A DNA stretch of 64,000 nt from Streptomyces sp. NBC_01431 (GCF_036231355.1 NZ_CP109496.1:6262001-6326000); one strand, 5' to 3'; positions 44,904-58,736 are shown, counted from the stretch's first letter. The notes: generated by a model from the sequence alone, not told the origin. Translations and numbers: made by a program.

Positions 44904-45540
44904 CAAGGTGATCAGGGTCCTGCTCGTGGACGACCATCAGGTGGTCCGGCGGGGACTGCGGACCTTCCTCGAAGTGCAGGACGACATAGAGGTGGTGGGG
45001 GAGGCCTCCGACGGCGCCGAGGGCGTGGCCCGCGCCGAGGAGCTGAAGCCGGACGTCGTCCTGATGGACGTCAAGATGCCGGGCATGGACGGGATCGAGG
45101 CGCTGCGCAAGCTCCGCGAGCTCGCCAACCCGGCCAGGGTCCTCATCGTCACCAGCTTCACCGAGCAGCGCACGGTGGTCCCCGCGCTGCGCGCCGGCGC
45201 CTTCGGCTACGTATACAAGGACGTCGACCCGGACGCGCTGGCCGGAGCGATCCGCTCGGTGCACGCCGGACACGTACTGCTCCAGCCCGAAGTCGCGGGC
45301 GCCCTGCTCGCCCAGGACGACGGGCACGGCGGCACCGGCCGCGGCTCCACGCTCACCGAGCGGGAGAAGGAGGTCCTCGCGCTGATCGCGGACGGCCGCT
45401 CCAACCGGGAGATCGCCCGTGCGCTGGTCCTCTCCGAGAAGACCGTCAAGACGCACGTCTCGAACATCCTGATGAAGCTGGACCTCGCCGACCGCACGCA
45501 GGCCGCGCTCTGGGCCGTACGGCACGGGGTTACCGGCTGA
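44896..45540 (+). CDS. LuxR/NarL-family response regulator
   Basis: A 214-aa regulator. The receiver domain has the acid pair in LLVDDHQVVR, the phospho-acceptor Asp in VVLMDVKMPGMDG near residue 55, and the conserved Lys in GYVYKDVDPD. A C-terminal LuxR helix-turn-helix follows (LTEREKEVLALIADGRSNRE, LSEKTVKTHVSNILMKL). It forms a two-component system with the upstream GAF kinase. The chaplin gene starts 151 nt downstream. Confidence 0.92.
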   Translation: MADKVIRVLLVDDHQVVRRGLRTFLEVQDDIEVVGEASDGAEGVARAEELKPDVVLMDVKMPGMDGIEALRKLRELANPARVLIVTSFTEQRTVVPALRAGAFGYVYKDVDPDALAGAIRSVHAGHVLLQPEVAGALLAQDDGHGGTGRGSTLTEREKEVLALIADGRSNREIARALVLSEKTVKTHVSNILMKLDLADRTQAALWAVRHGVTG

Positions 45541-45691
45541 CACACACAGTGAAGCGGACCGTCATGGTCCGATTAAAGATTCATACCGTCGTGTGTATGT
45601 CACCCACATAGCGCATCCCCTGGGGCCGCCGGGCGTTCTTCATGACGTGCCGCGGCGGCTGGTCGCGGCGATGACCAGGAGGATGCAGAAC

Positions 45692-45928
45692 ATGAAGCTC
45701 AACAAGGCTCTCGCCGTCACCGTGCTCGCCGGCGGGGCCCTCGTCGCCGCGACCGGTGCCGCCTCCGCCGACGGGGTGGCCAACGGCAAGGCCGAGCACT
45801 CCCCGGGCGTCGTCTCGGGCAACCTGGCACAGGTGCCGGTGCACGTCCCGGTGAACGTCGCGGGCAACACGATCAACGTGGTCGGTCTCCTGAACCCGGC
45901 CTTCGGGAACGAGAGCACCAACCACTGA
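45692..45928 (+). CDS. chpE: Cysteine-free chaplin, ChpE type
   Basis: A 78-aa secreted protein. The signal peptide is MKLNKALAVTVLAGGALVAA up to ASA near residue 26. The mature ~50 residues are a chaplin domain: SPGVVSGNLAQVPVHVPVNV and NVVGLLNPAFGN. The two Cys found in most chaplins are replaced (Ala after NV, Glu after FGN), as in ChpE of S. coelicolor. Chaplins self-assemble into the hydrophobic film of aerial hyphae. The ATG at 45692 follows AGGAGG. Ends in STNH. Confidence 0.9.
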   Translation: MKLNKALAVTVLAGGALVAATGAASADGVANGKAEHSPGVVSGNLAQVPVHVPVNVAGNTINVVGLLNPAFGNESTNH

Positions 45929-45952
45929 CCGGCCTCGCGCCCACGCAGTGAC

Positions 45953-45986
45953 GATCGGCCCCCGGGTTCCAACCCGGGGGCCGATC
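45953..45986. terminator. Terminator after the chaplin gene
   Basis: A perfect 16-bp stem with a 2-nt loop lies between convergent genes 24 nt after chpE. Confidence 0.75.
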
Positions 45987-46008
45987 CCGTGCCGGGGCCG
46001 GCCCGGAC

Positions 46009-46797
46009 TCACCTTCTGCGCTCCCGCTCCTCCACGTACGCGTTGTACGCCGCGACCCTGGCCCGCCTGGCCACCCGCTCCACCGGGCGCAGCGCCTCCC
46101 CCCGCGCCGCGATCTCCGAGGCGCTCACCGCACCCCCGTGGCCACTGTCGTACGCGATCGCGACCAGCAATCCGACCCGCCGGGCCAGCTCAAGCACCCG
46201 TACCGCACGCGGCGGATAGCCGGGGGCCAGCACCTCCTCGTCGGGGCCCTCGGCCCGCGCCCGGTACGCGTCGATCGCGGCCGCCGCGGAAGGACCCGAG
46301 CCCGCCACATCGAGCCGGGTCAAGGCGGTCGTCGCGTCCCGCAGCGCCTCCGCCAGCTCCCGCTCCGCCTCCCCGAGCGAGGGCACGTCCGCCGGCGGCG
46401 CCTCGCGCACCGCCAGACAGTGCCAGAGGACCTCGGCATGCACATCACCGGCCGGCCCCACCTCGTACACCTCCGGGACCAGCCCGTACGGCGCCCCGAA
46501 CCCGACCACCGCCTCCTCGGCGTCGAGCGCCCGCGCGTTGAACTCCGCGGGACCGCTGAGCCCCAGCGGATGCCCCGCCATAGGCAGCGCCACCCGCCAG
46601 CCGCTCACCCCGAGCGTGCGCAGCCGCCCGAGCGCCAGCGTGAGCCCCACCGGCGCGGATTCACCGGGCAGCCCCTCCACGCGGTGCACCGCGTCGTCCC
46701 CGACGATCGCGAGCGCCGCGTCGTCCGGAGAAACATTTCCGGCCAACAGGGCATTTCCCCAAGCGGCCAGCCGACCTGAACGTGGTTCCGAGAACAT
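46009..46797 (-). CDS. Conserved Streptomyces protein of unknown function
   Basis: A 262-aa soluble protein without recognised motifs. It begins MFSEPRSGRLAAWGNALLAG. LRTLGVSGWRVALPMAGHPL and EEAVVGFGAPYGLVPEV form a likely alpha/beta domain, then mostly helical sequence (EAERELAEALRDATTALTRL) follows. Codon bias is normal, so it is a real gene. Divergent from the ABC ATPase gene. Confidence 0.75.
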   Translation of the reverse strand: MFSEPRSGRLAAWGNALLAGNVSPDDAALAIVGDDAVHRVEGLPGESAPVGLTLALGRLRTLGVSGWRVALPMAGHPLGLSGPAEFNARALDAEEAVVGFGAPYGLVPEVYEVGPAGDVHAEVLWHCLAVREAPPADVPSLGEAERELAEALRDATTALTRLDVAGSGPSAAAAIDAYRARAEGPDEEVLAPGYPPRAVRVLELARRVGLLVAIAYDSGHGGAVSASEIAARGEALRPVERVARRARVAAYNAYVEERERRR

Positions 46798-46944
46798 GCC
46801 CCAAGCCTAGGGAACCCCCGCTACCGGACCTAAGGGCAGGATCACTTCGCCAGTGGCGTAGGTTTTCCCCTGGGGCCGCGCCCACAGGCGCCCCCGATCG
46901 GCACTCGCGAACTCAAGACGATGGCATGGGGAGACAACGCGCTC

Positions 46945-47736
46945 ATGAGCGATGTACTGGAGCTGGTGGACGTATCCGTGGTCCGCGACGGACGCGCTCT
47001 GGTGGACGACGTCTCCTGGTCGGTCAAGGAAGGTGAGCGCTGGGTCATCCTCGGTCCCAACGGCGCCGGCAAGACCACCCTCCTCAACATCGCCTCCAGC
47101 TACCTCTTCCCGAGCACCGGCACCGCCAAGATCCTCGGTGAACAGCTCGGCAAGGTCGACGTGTTCGAGCTGCGCCCCCGCATCGGAGTGGCCGGCGTCG
47201 CCATGGCCGACAAGCTCCCCAAGCGCCAGACCGTCCTTCAGACGGTGCTCACCGCCGCCTACGGCATGACCGCCACCTGGCAGGAGCAGTACGACGCCGT
47301 CGACGAGGACCGTGCCCGCGCCTTCCTCGACCGGCTCGGCATGACCGACTTCCTGGACCGCAAGTTCGGCACGCTCTCCGAGGGCGAGCGCAAGCGCACC
47401 CTCATCGCCCGCGCCATGATGACCGACCCCGAGCTCCTCCTCCTCGACGAGCCCGCCGCCGGCCTCGACCTCGGTGGCCGCGAGGACCTCGTGCGGCGCC
47501 TGGGCCGGCTGGCCCGCGACCCGTACGCCCCCTCGATGGTCATGGTCACCCACCACGTCGAGGAGATCGCCCCGGGCTTCACCCACGTCCTCATGATCCG
47601 CCAGGGCAAGGTGCTCGCGGCCGGCCCCATGGAGACCGAACTGACCTCCCGCAACCTCTCCCTCTGCTTCGGGCTCCCGCTGCTCGTCGAGCACCGAGGC
47701 GACCGCTACACCGCGACCGGCCTCCCGCTCGGCTGA
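46945..47736 (+). CDS. ABC transporter ATP-binding protein (YlmA-like)
   Basis: A 263-aa single ATPase domain: Walker A LGPNGAGKTTLLN, signature TLSEGERKRTLIARAMM, Walker B LLLLDEPAAGLDL, and H-loop VTHHVEE. The C-terminus (CFGLPLLVEHRGDRYTA) resembles stand-alone ATPases of the YlmA type. No permease gene is adjacent; partners may be elsewhere, or the protein may act without a membrane subunit. ATG 46945 (MSDVLELVDVS) preferred over 46921. Confidence 0.87.
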   Translation: MSDVLELVDVSVVRDGRALVDDVSWSVKEGERWVILGPNGAGKTTLLNIASSYLFPSTGTAKILGEQLGKVDVFELRPRIGVAGVAMADKLPKRQTVLQTVLTAAYGMTATWQEQYDAVDEDRARAFLDRLGMTDFLDRKFGTLSEGERKRTLIARAMMTDPELLLLDEPAAGLDLGGREDLVRRLGRLARDPYAPSMVMVTHHVEEIAPGFTHVLMIRQGKVLAAGPMETELTSRNLSLCFGLPLLVEHRGDRYTATGLPLG

Positions 47737-47783
47737 CCAGCGCGCACTGTTGGGGAGAGTCGACCCCGACCTACCATGGCCTG

Positions 47784-48212
47784 GTGGACATCGAGGCATG
47801 GATCTGGTGGCTGGTGGTCGCGGCCGGCCTGGGCATCCCCCTTGTGCTGACCGTCATGCCCGAGTTCGGCATGATGGCGGTCGGCGCGGTGGCCGCCGCG
47901 ATCGGGGCAGGCCTCGGCTTCGGCCCGGTCGCGCAGGTGCTCGTCTTCGTGGCCGTCTCCGTCGCGCTCATCGCGGTGGTACGCCCCATCGCCGCCCGCC
48001 ACCGCCGTCAGAGCCCCCAACTCGCCACCGGAGTCGAGGCGTTGAAGGGCCGTCAGGCCGTCGTCCTCGAACGGGTCGACGCCCTCGGCGGCCGGATCAA
48101 ACTGGCGGGTGAGGTCTGGTCCGCACGCACGCTCGACGAGAACGAGGTGTACGAACCGGGCCGCCAAGTCGATGTCGTCGAGATCGACGGAGCCACTGCC
48201 ATCGTCATGTGA
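47784..48212 (+). CDS. NfeD-like membrane protein
   Basis: A 142-aa protein. Membrane segments at about 8-25 and 28-65 are followed by an OB-fold domain (LKGRQAVVLERVDALGGRIK, AGEVWSARTLDENEVYEPG), the NfeD C-terminal module. NfeD proteins pair with SPFH/stomatin proteins in membrane organisation, and an SPFH gene follows 83 nt downstream. GTG start. Confidence 0.87.
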   Translation: MDIEAWIWWLVVAAGLGIPLVLTVMPEFGMMAVGAVAAAIGAGLGFGPVAQVLVFVAVSVALIAVVRPIAARHRRQSPQLATGVEALKGRQAVVLERVDALGGRIKLAGEVWSARTLDENEVYEPGRQVDVVEIDGATAIVM

Positions 48213-48295
48213 ACCATGCCAGGATCATCATCCGGTCGGGAAATCTCCACCGGCTGCCAGGAGTTACCAAGCGCAAGAAGGGCACGGGGTACGCG

Positions 48296-49246
48296 ATGTC
48301 AGCGATCATCATCGTCCTGATCATTCTGGTGGTGCTGGTCTTCATCGCCCTGATCAAGACAATCCAGGTCATTCCGCAAGCCAGCGCCGCGATCGTGGAG
48401 CGCTTCGGCCGCTACACGAGGACGCTCAACGCCGGACTGAACATCGTCGTCCCGTTCATCGACTCCATCCGCAACCGGATCGACCTCCGCGAACAAGTCG
48501 TGCCCTTCCCGCCCCAGCCGGTGATCACCCAGGACAACCTGGTCGTCAACATCGACACCGTCATCTACTACCAGGTGACCGACGCCCGCGCCGCGACCTA
48601 CGAAGTCGCCAGCTACATCCAGGCCATCGAACAGCTCACTGTCACCACGCTCCGCAACATCATCGGCGGCATGGACCTGGAGCGGACCCTGACCTCGCGC
48701 GAGGAGATCAACGCGGCCCTGCGCGGCGTCCTCGACGAGGCCACCGGCAAGTGGGGCATCCGCGTCAACCGCGTCGAACTGAAGGCGATCGAGCCGCCCA
48801 CCTCCATCCAGGACTCGATGGAGAAGCAGATGCGCGCCGACCGCGACAAGCGCGCCGCCATCCTCCAGGCCGAAGGTGTACGGCAGTCGGAGATCCTGCG
48901 TGCCGAAGGCGAGAAGCAGTCCGCGATCCTGCGTGCCGAAGGTGAGGCCAAGGCTGCCGCCCTGCGCGCGGAGGGCGAGGCACAGGCCATCCGTACCGTC
49001 TTCGAGTCGATCCACGCCGGCGACCCGGACCAGAAGCTGCTCTCCTACCAGTACCTCCAGATGCTGCCGAAGATCGCCGAGGGCGACGCCAACAAGCTCT
49101 GGATCGTGCCCAGCGAGATCGGCGACGCCCTCAAGGGACTCTCCGGCGCCTTCGGCAACCTGGGCGGCGGCATGCCCGGCTTCAACACCGGCGGCAACGC
49201 CGCCAACGCCCCCACCGAGCGCCGCGAGCAACCCCCCGTCGACTGA
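48296..49246 (+). CDS. SPFH/stomatin-like membrane protein
   Basis: A 316-aa protein with one N-terminal membrane helix (IIIVLIILVVLVFIALI), then a band-7 domain (VIPQASAAIVERFGRYTRTL to GIRVNRVELKAIEPPTSIQD). A coiled segment with repeats of the pattern LRAEGEAKAAA follows at about residues 195-240, and the C-terminal tail is Gly/Asn-rich. With NfeD it forms the classical stomatin operon partner pair, thought to scaffold membrane microdomains. ATG 48296 is used; a longer frame from 48209 lacks a signal. Confidence 0.9.
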   Translation: MSAIIIVLIILVVLVFIALIKTIQVIPQASAAIVERFGRYTRTLNAGLNIVVPFIDSIRNRIDLREQVVPFPPQPVITQDNLVVNIDTVIYYQVTDARAATYEVASYIQAIEQLTVTTLRNIIGGMDLERTLTSREEINAALRGVLDEATGKWGIRVNRVELKAIEPPTSIQDSMEKQMRADRDKRAAILQAEGVRQSEILRAEGEKQSAILRAEGEAKAAALRAEGEAQAIRTVFESIHAGDPDQKLLSYQYLQMLPKIAEGDANKLWIVPSEIGDALKGLSGAFGNLGGGMPGFNTGGNAANAPTERREQPPVD

Positions 49247-49373
49247 CCGGGGTTGCCCCTGAGCAGTTGAACAGCAGAGGTTGACCGTTCCCTACACCGC
49301 TCATGCATGATCAGTGCGGCCCCTCGACCTCCATGGCGGGGAGGCGACTCACTGATTGTGTAAGGAGATGGCC

Positions 49374-50141
49374 TTGTCCATCTGGGAAGCACTCGCGGTC
49401 TTCGCCGCCGGAATCGGCGCGGGCACCATCAACACGATCGTCGGCTCAGGAACGCTCCTCACCTTCCCCGTCCTGCTGGCAACCGGCCTCCCCCCGGTCA
49501 CGGCCAACGTCTCCAACGCACTCGGCCTGGTCCCCGGCTCCATCAGCGGAGCCATCGGCTACCGGCACGAACTACGCGGCCAGACCCGCCGGGTGCTCCG
49601 CCTCGGCGCCACCGCCCTGCTCGGCGGCCTCGCCGGGGCGGTCCTGCTGCTCGCCCTGCCGTCCAAGGCGTTCGACGCGATCGTCCCCGTCCTGGTCGGC
49701 GCGGCCCTGGTGCTCGTCCTGTTCCAGCCCCGCATATCGGCCGCCATCAGGCGCCGCCGCGAGGCCCGGGGCACCGAGGCCCACCCCGAAGGCGGCACCG
49801 CCCTCCTCGTCGGCCTCTTCTTCGCCAGCATGTACGGCGGCTACTTCGGCGCCGCCCAAGGCGTCCTCTACCTCTCCCTGATGGGCCTGCTGCTCCACGA
49901 GAGCCTTCAGCGCATCAACGCCGTCAAGAACATCCTCGGCGCCGTCGTCAACGGCATCGCCGCCGTCTTCTTCCTCTTCGTCGCCCACTTCGACTGGACC
50001 GCGGTCCTGCTCATCGCCGTCGGCTCGACCATCGGAGGCCAGATCGGCGCCAAGGTCGGCCGCCGCCTCAAGCCCGCCGTCCTGCGCGGCGTCATCATCG
50101 CCGTGGGCGTTGTCGCGATCCTCCAACTGACCCTCAAGTAG
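49374..50141 (+). CDS. TauE/SafE family anion exporter
   Basis: A 255-aa membrane protein with about 8 helices in two repeats: GAGTINTIVGSGTLLTFPVL, PPVTANVSNALGLVPGSISG, and the second half MYGGYFGAAQGVLYLSLMGL. Relatives export sulfite or sulfonates. The start is probably TTG at 49374, 6 nt after AAGGAG; the ATG at 49368 directly abuts that ribosome site. A terminator hairpin lies at 50161-50189. Confidence 0.85.
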   Translation: MSIWEALAVFAAGIGAGTINTIVGSGTLLTFPVLLATGLPPVTANVSNALGLVPGSISGAIGYRHELRGQTRRVLRLGATALLGGLAGAVLLLALPSKAFDAIVPVLVGAALVLVLFQPRISAAIRRRREARGTEAHPEGGTALLVGLFFASMYGGYFGAAQGVLYLSLMGLLLHESLQRINAVKNILGAVVNGIAAVFFLFVAHFDWTAVLLIAVGSTIGGQIGAKVGRRLKPAVLRGVIIAVGVVAILQLTLK

Positions 50142-50160
50142 CGGCCGTACGCGTGCGAAA

Positions 50161-50189
50161 GAGCCCGCCCTCATCATGAAGGCGGGCTC
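50161..50189. terminator. Terminator between TauE and HNH genes
   Basis: Stem GAGCCCGCC with GGCGGGCTC (9 bp), extended by TCAT/ATGA inside. Lies between convergent genes. Confidence 0.65.
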
Positions 50190-50210
50190 CGCGCAAGGAA
50201 GTTGACCCCG

Positions 50211-50726
50211 TTACGCGGCCGGAACAGCGCCCGGAGCCAGCCACTCGGGCAGCTCGGAGCGGTCCGCGGCCGCCATCGCAAGGAGCATCGCATCGGCCGG
50301 AGACGGCACGAACGGCTGCCGCAGCAGAGGCATCCCGGCCTCCTGAGGCGTCCGGTCCGCCTTGCGGTGATTGTCCTCGGCACAGGACGCGACCGTGTTC
50401 AGCCACGCGTCCCGGCCACCCTGGGCCCGCGGCACCACGTGGTCCACGGTCGTCGCCCGCCGCCCGCAGTACGCGCACCGGTGCTGGTCTCTGATCAGCA
50501 CCCCCCGTCTCGACCACGGAGCGTGTCTTCGGAACGGCACCCGTACGTACCGGCAGAGCCTGATCACCAACGGCACCGGTATGTCGACCGCCGCAGCGCG
50601 CATCCGCAGACCGGGATGAGACTGCTCGACCACGGCCTTGTCCTGGAGGACCAGCACCACAGCTCGGTTGAGCGTCACCGTCGACAGCGGCTCGAAGCTC
50701 GCGTTCAGTACAAGCGTGTCCCGCAT
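50211..50726 (-). CDS. HNH endonuclease family protein
   Basis: A 171-aa protein. It has a preceding domain (LVLNASFEPLSTVTLNRAVV) typical of actinobacterial HNH proteins, then the HNH core at about residues 80-125: RDQHRCAYCGRRATTVDHVV, PRAQGGRD and SCAEDNHRKADRTP. The CxxC and a second Cys/His set bind zinc. The family cuts DNA in various contexts; stand-alone copies like this have no assigned role. The ATG at 50726 follows GGAGG. Confidence 0.85.
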   Translation of the reverse strand: MRDTLVLNASFEPLSTVTLNRAVVLVLQDKAVVEQSHPGLRMRAAAVDIPVPLVIRLCRYVRVPFRRHAPWSRRGVLIRDQHRCAYCGRRATTVDHVVPRAQGGRDAWLNTVASCAEDNHRKADRTPQEAGMPLLRQPFVPSPADAMLLAMAAADRSELPEWLAPGAVPAA

Positions 50727-50852
50727 CGTGCCCACCTCCGTAGTGCCGGCCCACTCCCTGGCGGGCTTGGATCAACTCTGGCCGGGCTCGCCACGATGGA
50801 CAACGCAATATCCGTGCCGGCCCGAGGCGCCCCGGACCCCGCAACAGAAAAA

Positions 50853-50889
50853 TGCCCTGCCCTGATCTCTCCAAGACCAGGGCAGGGCA
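50853..50889 (-). terminator. Rho-independent terminator of the PEBP gene
   Basis: On the minus strand a 12-bp GC-rich stem and 13-nt loop are followed by TTTTT, 17 nt after the PEBP stop. One of the few T-tailed terminators here. Confidence 0.8.
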
Positions 50890-50905
50890 AACGGAAAACG
50901 AACGC

Positions 50906-51442
50906 TCAGCTCTGCGCGGGAGCGGTGTACTCACCGATGAGCTGCGCACGACCGAGCGTGTGGAACCGCAGATTGAAACCGACCACGGCGGGCGAGGCCT
51001 CCGCGTCCGGACCCAGTTTCTCCGCGTCGACGGCGTACACCGTGAAGACGTACCGGTGGGTCTCGCCGGCCGGCGGCGCAGCGCCCCCGAAGTCCTTGGA
51101 ACCGTAGTCGTTGCGCACCTGCACGGCCCCGGCCGGCAGCCCCTCGAACTTCCCGCTGCCCGCACCCGCCGGCAGCTCGGTCACCGAGGCCGGGATGTCG
51201 AACACCGACCAGTGCCAGAACCCGCTGCCGGTGGGCGCGTCCGGGTCGAAGCACGTCACCGCGAAGCTCTTGGTCCCCGCGGGGAAACCCTCCCAGCGCA
51301 GCTGCGGCGAGATGTTCCCGCCCCCGTAGACCTGGGCGTCCTTCAGCACGGCACCCGGTTCGACGTCCTCGCTCACCACGGTGAACGAGGGAACCTCGGG
51401 GTGGAAGTCGTGGGGAAGCGGCGGCCTCTTGAGCTCGCTCAC
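50906..51442 (-). CDS. YbhB/YbcL family PEBP protein
   Basis: A 178-aa phosphatidylethanolamine-binding-like protein. The family pocket is seen in SPQLRWEGFPAGTKSFAVTC, DPDAPTGSGFWHWSVFDIPA, and YGSKDFGGAAPPAGETHRYV. Cytoplasmic, no signal. The ligand is unknown; bacterial members are related to Raf-kinase inhibitor proteins by fold only. The GTG at 51442 follows AGGAGG. Confidence 0.88.
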   Translation of the reverse strand: MSELKRPPLPHDFHPEVPSFTVVSEDVEPGAVLKDAQVYGGGNISPQLRWEGFPAGTKSFAVTCFDPDAPTGSGFWHWSVFDIPASVTELPAGAGSGKFEGLPAGAVQVRNDYGSKDFGGAAPPAGETHRYVFTVYAVDAEKLGPDAEASPAVVGFNLRFHTLGRAQLIGEYTAPAQS

Positions 51443-51498
51443 GTCGGCACCTCCTGATTCGGCATCAACTGGTGACCCCGAGCGTAGATGCTGTCCCC

Positions 51499-52281
51499 CT
51501 AGAACCAGTTCCGACGCCCGCCGACCTCCGCCAGCCACTGGTTGAGGTAAGCCGCCCAGTCGGTCCCCTGGAAGTCGTGCAGCGAGACCCGGAACGAGCG
51601 ATAGGAGTCACTGCCCTCGCTGAACAGCCCCGGCTTCTTGTCCATCTCCAGCACCACGTCCATCTCGCGATCGTCCGCGACGAACGACAGCTCCACCTGG
51701 TTCAGACCCCGGTACTGCGACGGCGGGTAGAACTCGATCTCCTGGTAGAAGGGCAACCGCTGACGCGTCCCGCTGATGTGCCCCTTCTCCATGTCCGCGC
51801 TCTTGAAGCGGAACCCCAGCTGGAGGAAGGCATCGAGGATCGCCTGCTGGGCGGGCAGCGGATGAACATGGACCGGGTCCAGATCGCCCGAGTCGAGCGC
51901 CCGCGCGATCTCCAGCTCGGTCGTCACCCCGATGTGCATGCCCCGCAGCTGCTGCCCGGCGACGGACGTGATCGGCGTCTCCCAGGGAATCTCAAGCCCG
52001 AACGGCACCACGTGCACCGCCCCCGCCCGTACGACGAAGGCCCCGCCGAGCCGCACCTTGGTGAACTCGATGTCCTGCTTGTGCTCGTGCTCACCGCCCT
52101 CGACCTCGACGCGCGCCTGAAGCCCCACCGACAGCCCCTCGATCTGCTGATCGACCGACCCGCCCTGGATCCGCACCTCGCCCTGGACGACCCCGCCGGG
52201 CACCACATTGGCCTCGGTCAGCTCGGTCTCCACCGACGCCCCGCCGGCTCCCAAGCTCGCCAGCAGCCGCTTGAACCCCAT
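51499..52281 (-). CDS. Spo0M-like (SpoOM family) arrestin-fold protein
   Basis: A 260-aa protein starting MGFKRLLASLGAGGASVETE. An arrestin-like double beta-sandwich (VPGGVVQGEVRIQGGSVDQQ, GGAFVVRAGAVHVVPFGLEI) is followed by SpoOM motifs HPLPAQQAILDAFLQLGFRF and FYQEIEFYPPSQYRGLNQVE. In Bacillus Spo0M influences sporulation control; Streptomyces homologues are called sporulation proteins without proof. ATG 52281 is preferred over 52314. Confidence 0.87.
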   Translation of the reverse strand: MGFKRLLASLGAGGASVETELTEANVVPGGVVQGEVRIQGGSVDQQIEGLSVGLQARVEVEGGEHEHKQDIEFTKVRLGGAFVVRAGAVHVVPFGLEIPWETPITSVAGQQLRGMHIGVTTELEIARALDSGDLDPVHVHPLPAQQAILDAFLQLGFRFKSADMEKGHISGTRQRLPFYQEIEFYPPSQYRGLNQVELSFVADDREMDVVLEMDKKPGLFSEGSDSYRSFRVSLHDFQGTDWAAYLNQWLAEVGGRRNWF

Positions 52282-52375
52282 GCCAGTCCTTCCCATAGAT
52301 CCGCTCGACCTCAAGGCCTACGAACGCACGACGACGATCTCCGGTTCCGGCCGCCCTCAAGTACGCTCGTACGGC

Positions 52376-53017
52376 ATGATCGCGGCCACCGAACGTACGC
52401 CACTTCCCAGGAACTTCTTCGACCGCCCTGTCCTGGAGGTAGCCCCCGACCTCCTGGGCCGCACGCTGGTACGCCTGACTCCGGAAGGCCCTCTGGAACT
52501 GCGGCTGACGGAGGTGGAGGCGTACGACGGCCCCAACGACCCGGGCTCGCACGCCTTCCGCGGCCGAACGCCCCGCAACGACGTCATGTTCGGCCCACCC
52601 GGACACGCGTACGTCTACTTCACCTACGGGATGTGGCACTGCCTCAACCTGGTGTGCGGCCCCGAAGGCAGGGCGAGCGGGGTGCTGCTCAGGGCGGGGG
52701 AGTTCCGGGTGGGCGCCGAGTTGGCCCGCAAACGTCGACTCTCGGCCCGCCATGACAGAGAACTGGCCAAAGGACCGGCCCGGCTGGCCACCGCCCTCGA
52801 TGTGGGCCGCCCACTGAACGGTACGGACGTCTGTGCCGGCCCGGACACCCCTCTCTCCGTCCTCGCTGGGACCCCTCCCCGTTCCGACCAGGTGCGGAGC
52901 GGTCCGCGTACCGGGGTGGGCGGTGACGGGGCCCCGCACCCCTGGCGCTTCTGGATCTCGGACGACCCCACGGTGAGCCCCTACCGGGCCCATCAGCCCA
53001 GGCGCCGCCGAACTTGA
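52376..53017 (+). CDS. DNA-3-methyladenine glycosylase (AAG/Mpg type)
   Basis: A 213-aa base-excision repair enzyme. AAG signatures are LARTL-like LLGRTLVRL, the catalytic region LTEVEAYDGPNDPGSHAFRG (Glu that activates water), RNDVMFGPPGHAYVYFTYGM, and ELAKGPARLATAL. It removes alkylated purines such as 3-methyladenine. Its stop codon lies inside the -35 hexamer of the first rRNA promoter (53014-53019). Confidence 0.92.
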   Translation: MIAATERTPLPRNFFDRPVLEVAPDLLGRTLVRLTPEGPLELRLTEVEAYDGPNDPGSHAFRGRTPRNDVMFGPPGHAYVYFTYGMWHCLNLVCGPEGRASGVLLRAGEFRVGAELARKRRLSARHDRELAKGPARLATALDVGRPLNGTDVCAGPDTPLSVLAGTPPRSDQVRSGPRTGVGGDGAPHPWRFWISDDPTVSPYRAHQPRRRRT

Positions 53018-53042
53018 CTCGGCCTCAAGGGCCGCCTAACGT
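53014..53042 (+). promoter_or_regulatory. Probable first rRNA promoter
   Basis: TTGACT (53014-53019), 17-nt spacer, TAACGT (53037-53042), close to the actinobacterial housekeeping consensus. The -35 contains the stop codon of the mpg-like gene. Confidence 0.6.
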
Positions 53043-53568
53043 AGCCCGAGCCGCTTGAGACGGGCCCTGCTGTTCAGCAACCCCAAGCGGCCATCCACTA
53101 CCTACGATCGAACCCCAACGGGTGCGAATTTCGGCATGCCCGCAATTCGAACTCGAATGACTCGATTATGAGTAGCCGGGGAAACCCGCTAACGTAGTGG
53201 ACACGCCGAAAGGGAAACGCGAAAGCGAATAACTCGAAGCGAACCCCAGTTCCGACGGGGAATCGGACGCGAAAGCGTCTGATAGAGTCGGGAACACGAA
53301 ATACCGAAGGGAAGCGCCCGGAGGAAAGCCCGAGAGGGTGAGTACAAAGGAAGCGTCCGTTCCTTGAGAACTCAACAGCGTGCCAAAAGTCAACGCCAGA
53401 TTGACAACCCCGTATCCGTTTCGGCGGATCGAGGTTCCTTTGAAAAGTCCTGTTCCGCTCTTGTGGTGGGCAGGCAACAACACAGCGAGGACGCTGTGGA
53501 CGACCGGCCTTATTCCGGCTTGGTCGTCCCGCTCTTACGTGATGTGTGCACCCGATGACGGGTAAACA
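53018..53568 (+). promoter_or_regulatory. rRNA leader with several promoters and processing stems
   Basis: A 551-nt region before 16S. Besides the promoter at 53014-53042 it has further -10-like sites: TAACGT at 53190-53195 and TAGAGT at 53283-53288, the latter in a segment known from Streptomyces rRNA leaders. TTGAGAACTCAACAGCGTG (53363-53381) recurs in altered form in the 16S-23S spacer and resembles antitermination/processing sequences. CACAGCG/CGCTGTG (53481-53498) and GACGACC/GGTCGTC (53499-53528) are stems suited to RNase III-type processing. Confidence 0.65.
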
Positions 53569-58504
<4,936 letters not shown>

Positions 58505-58609
58505 TCAGTTGCTCGCGTCCACTGTGTTTGTTCTGAAGCAACGAACAGTTGCTGGTTGAGCAGAACCCACTTAATTGAAAAGTGTGCTTGTTCGCTCGAA
58601 ACCGATAGG

Positions 58610-58728
58610 GTTTCGGTGGTCATAGCGTTAGGGAAACGCCCGGTTACATTCCGAACCCGGAAGCTAAGCCTTTCAGCGCCGATGGTACTGCAGGGGGGAC
58701 CCTGTGGGAGAGTAGGACGCCGCCGAAC
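58610..58728 (+). rRNA. rrf: 5S ribosomal RNA
   Basis: About 119 nt, starting GTTTCGGTGGTCATAGCGTT and ending CGCCGCCGAAC; the ends pair. Standard position about 105 nt after 23S. Confidence 0.95.
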
Positions 58729-58736
58729 AATATTTC

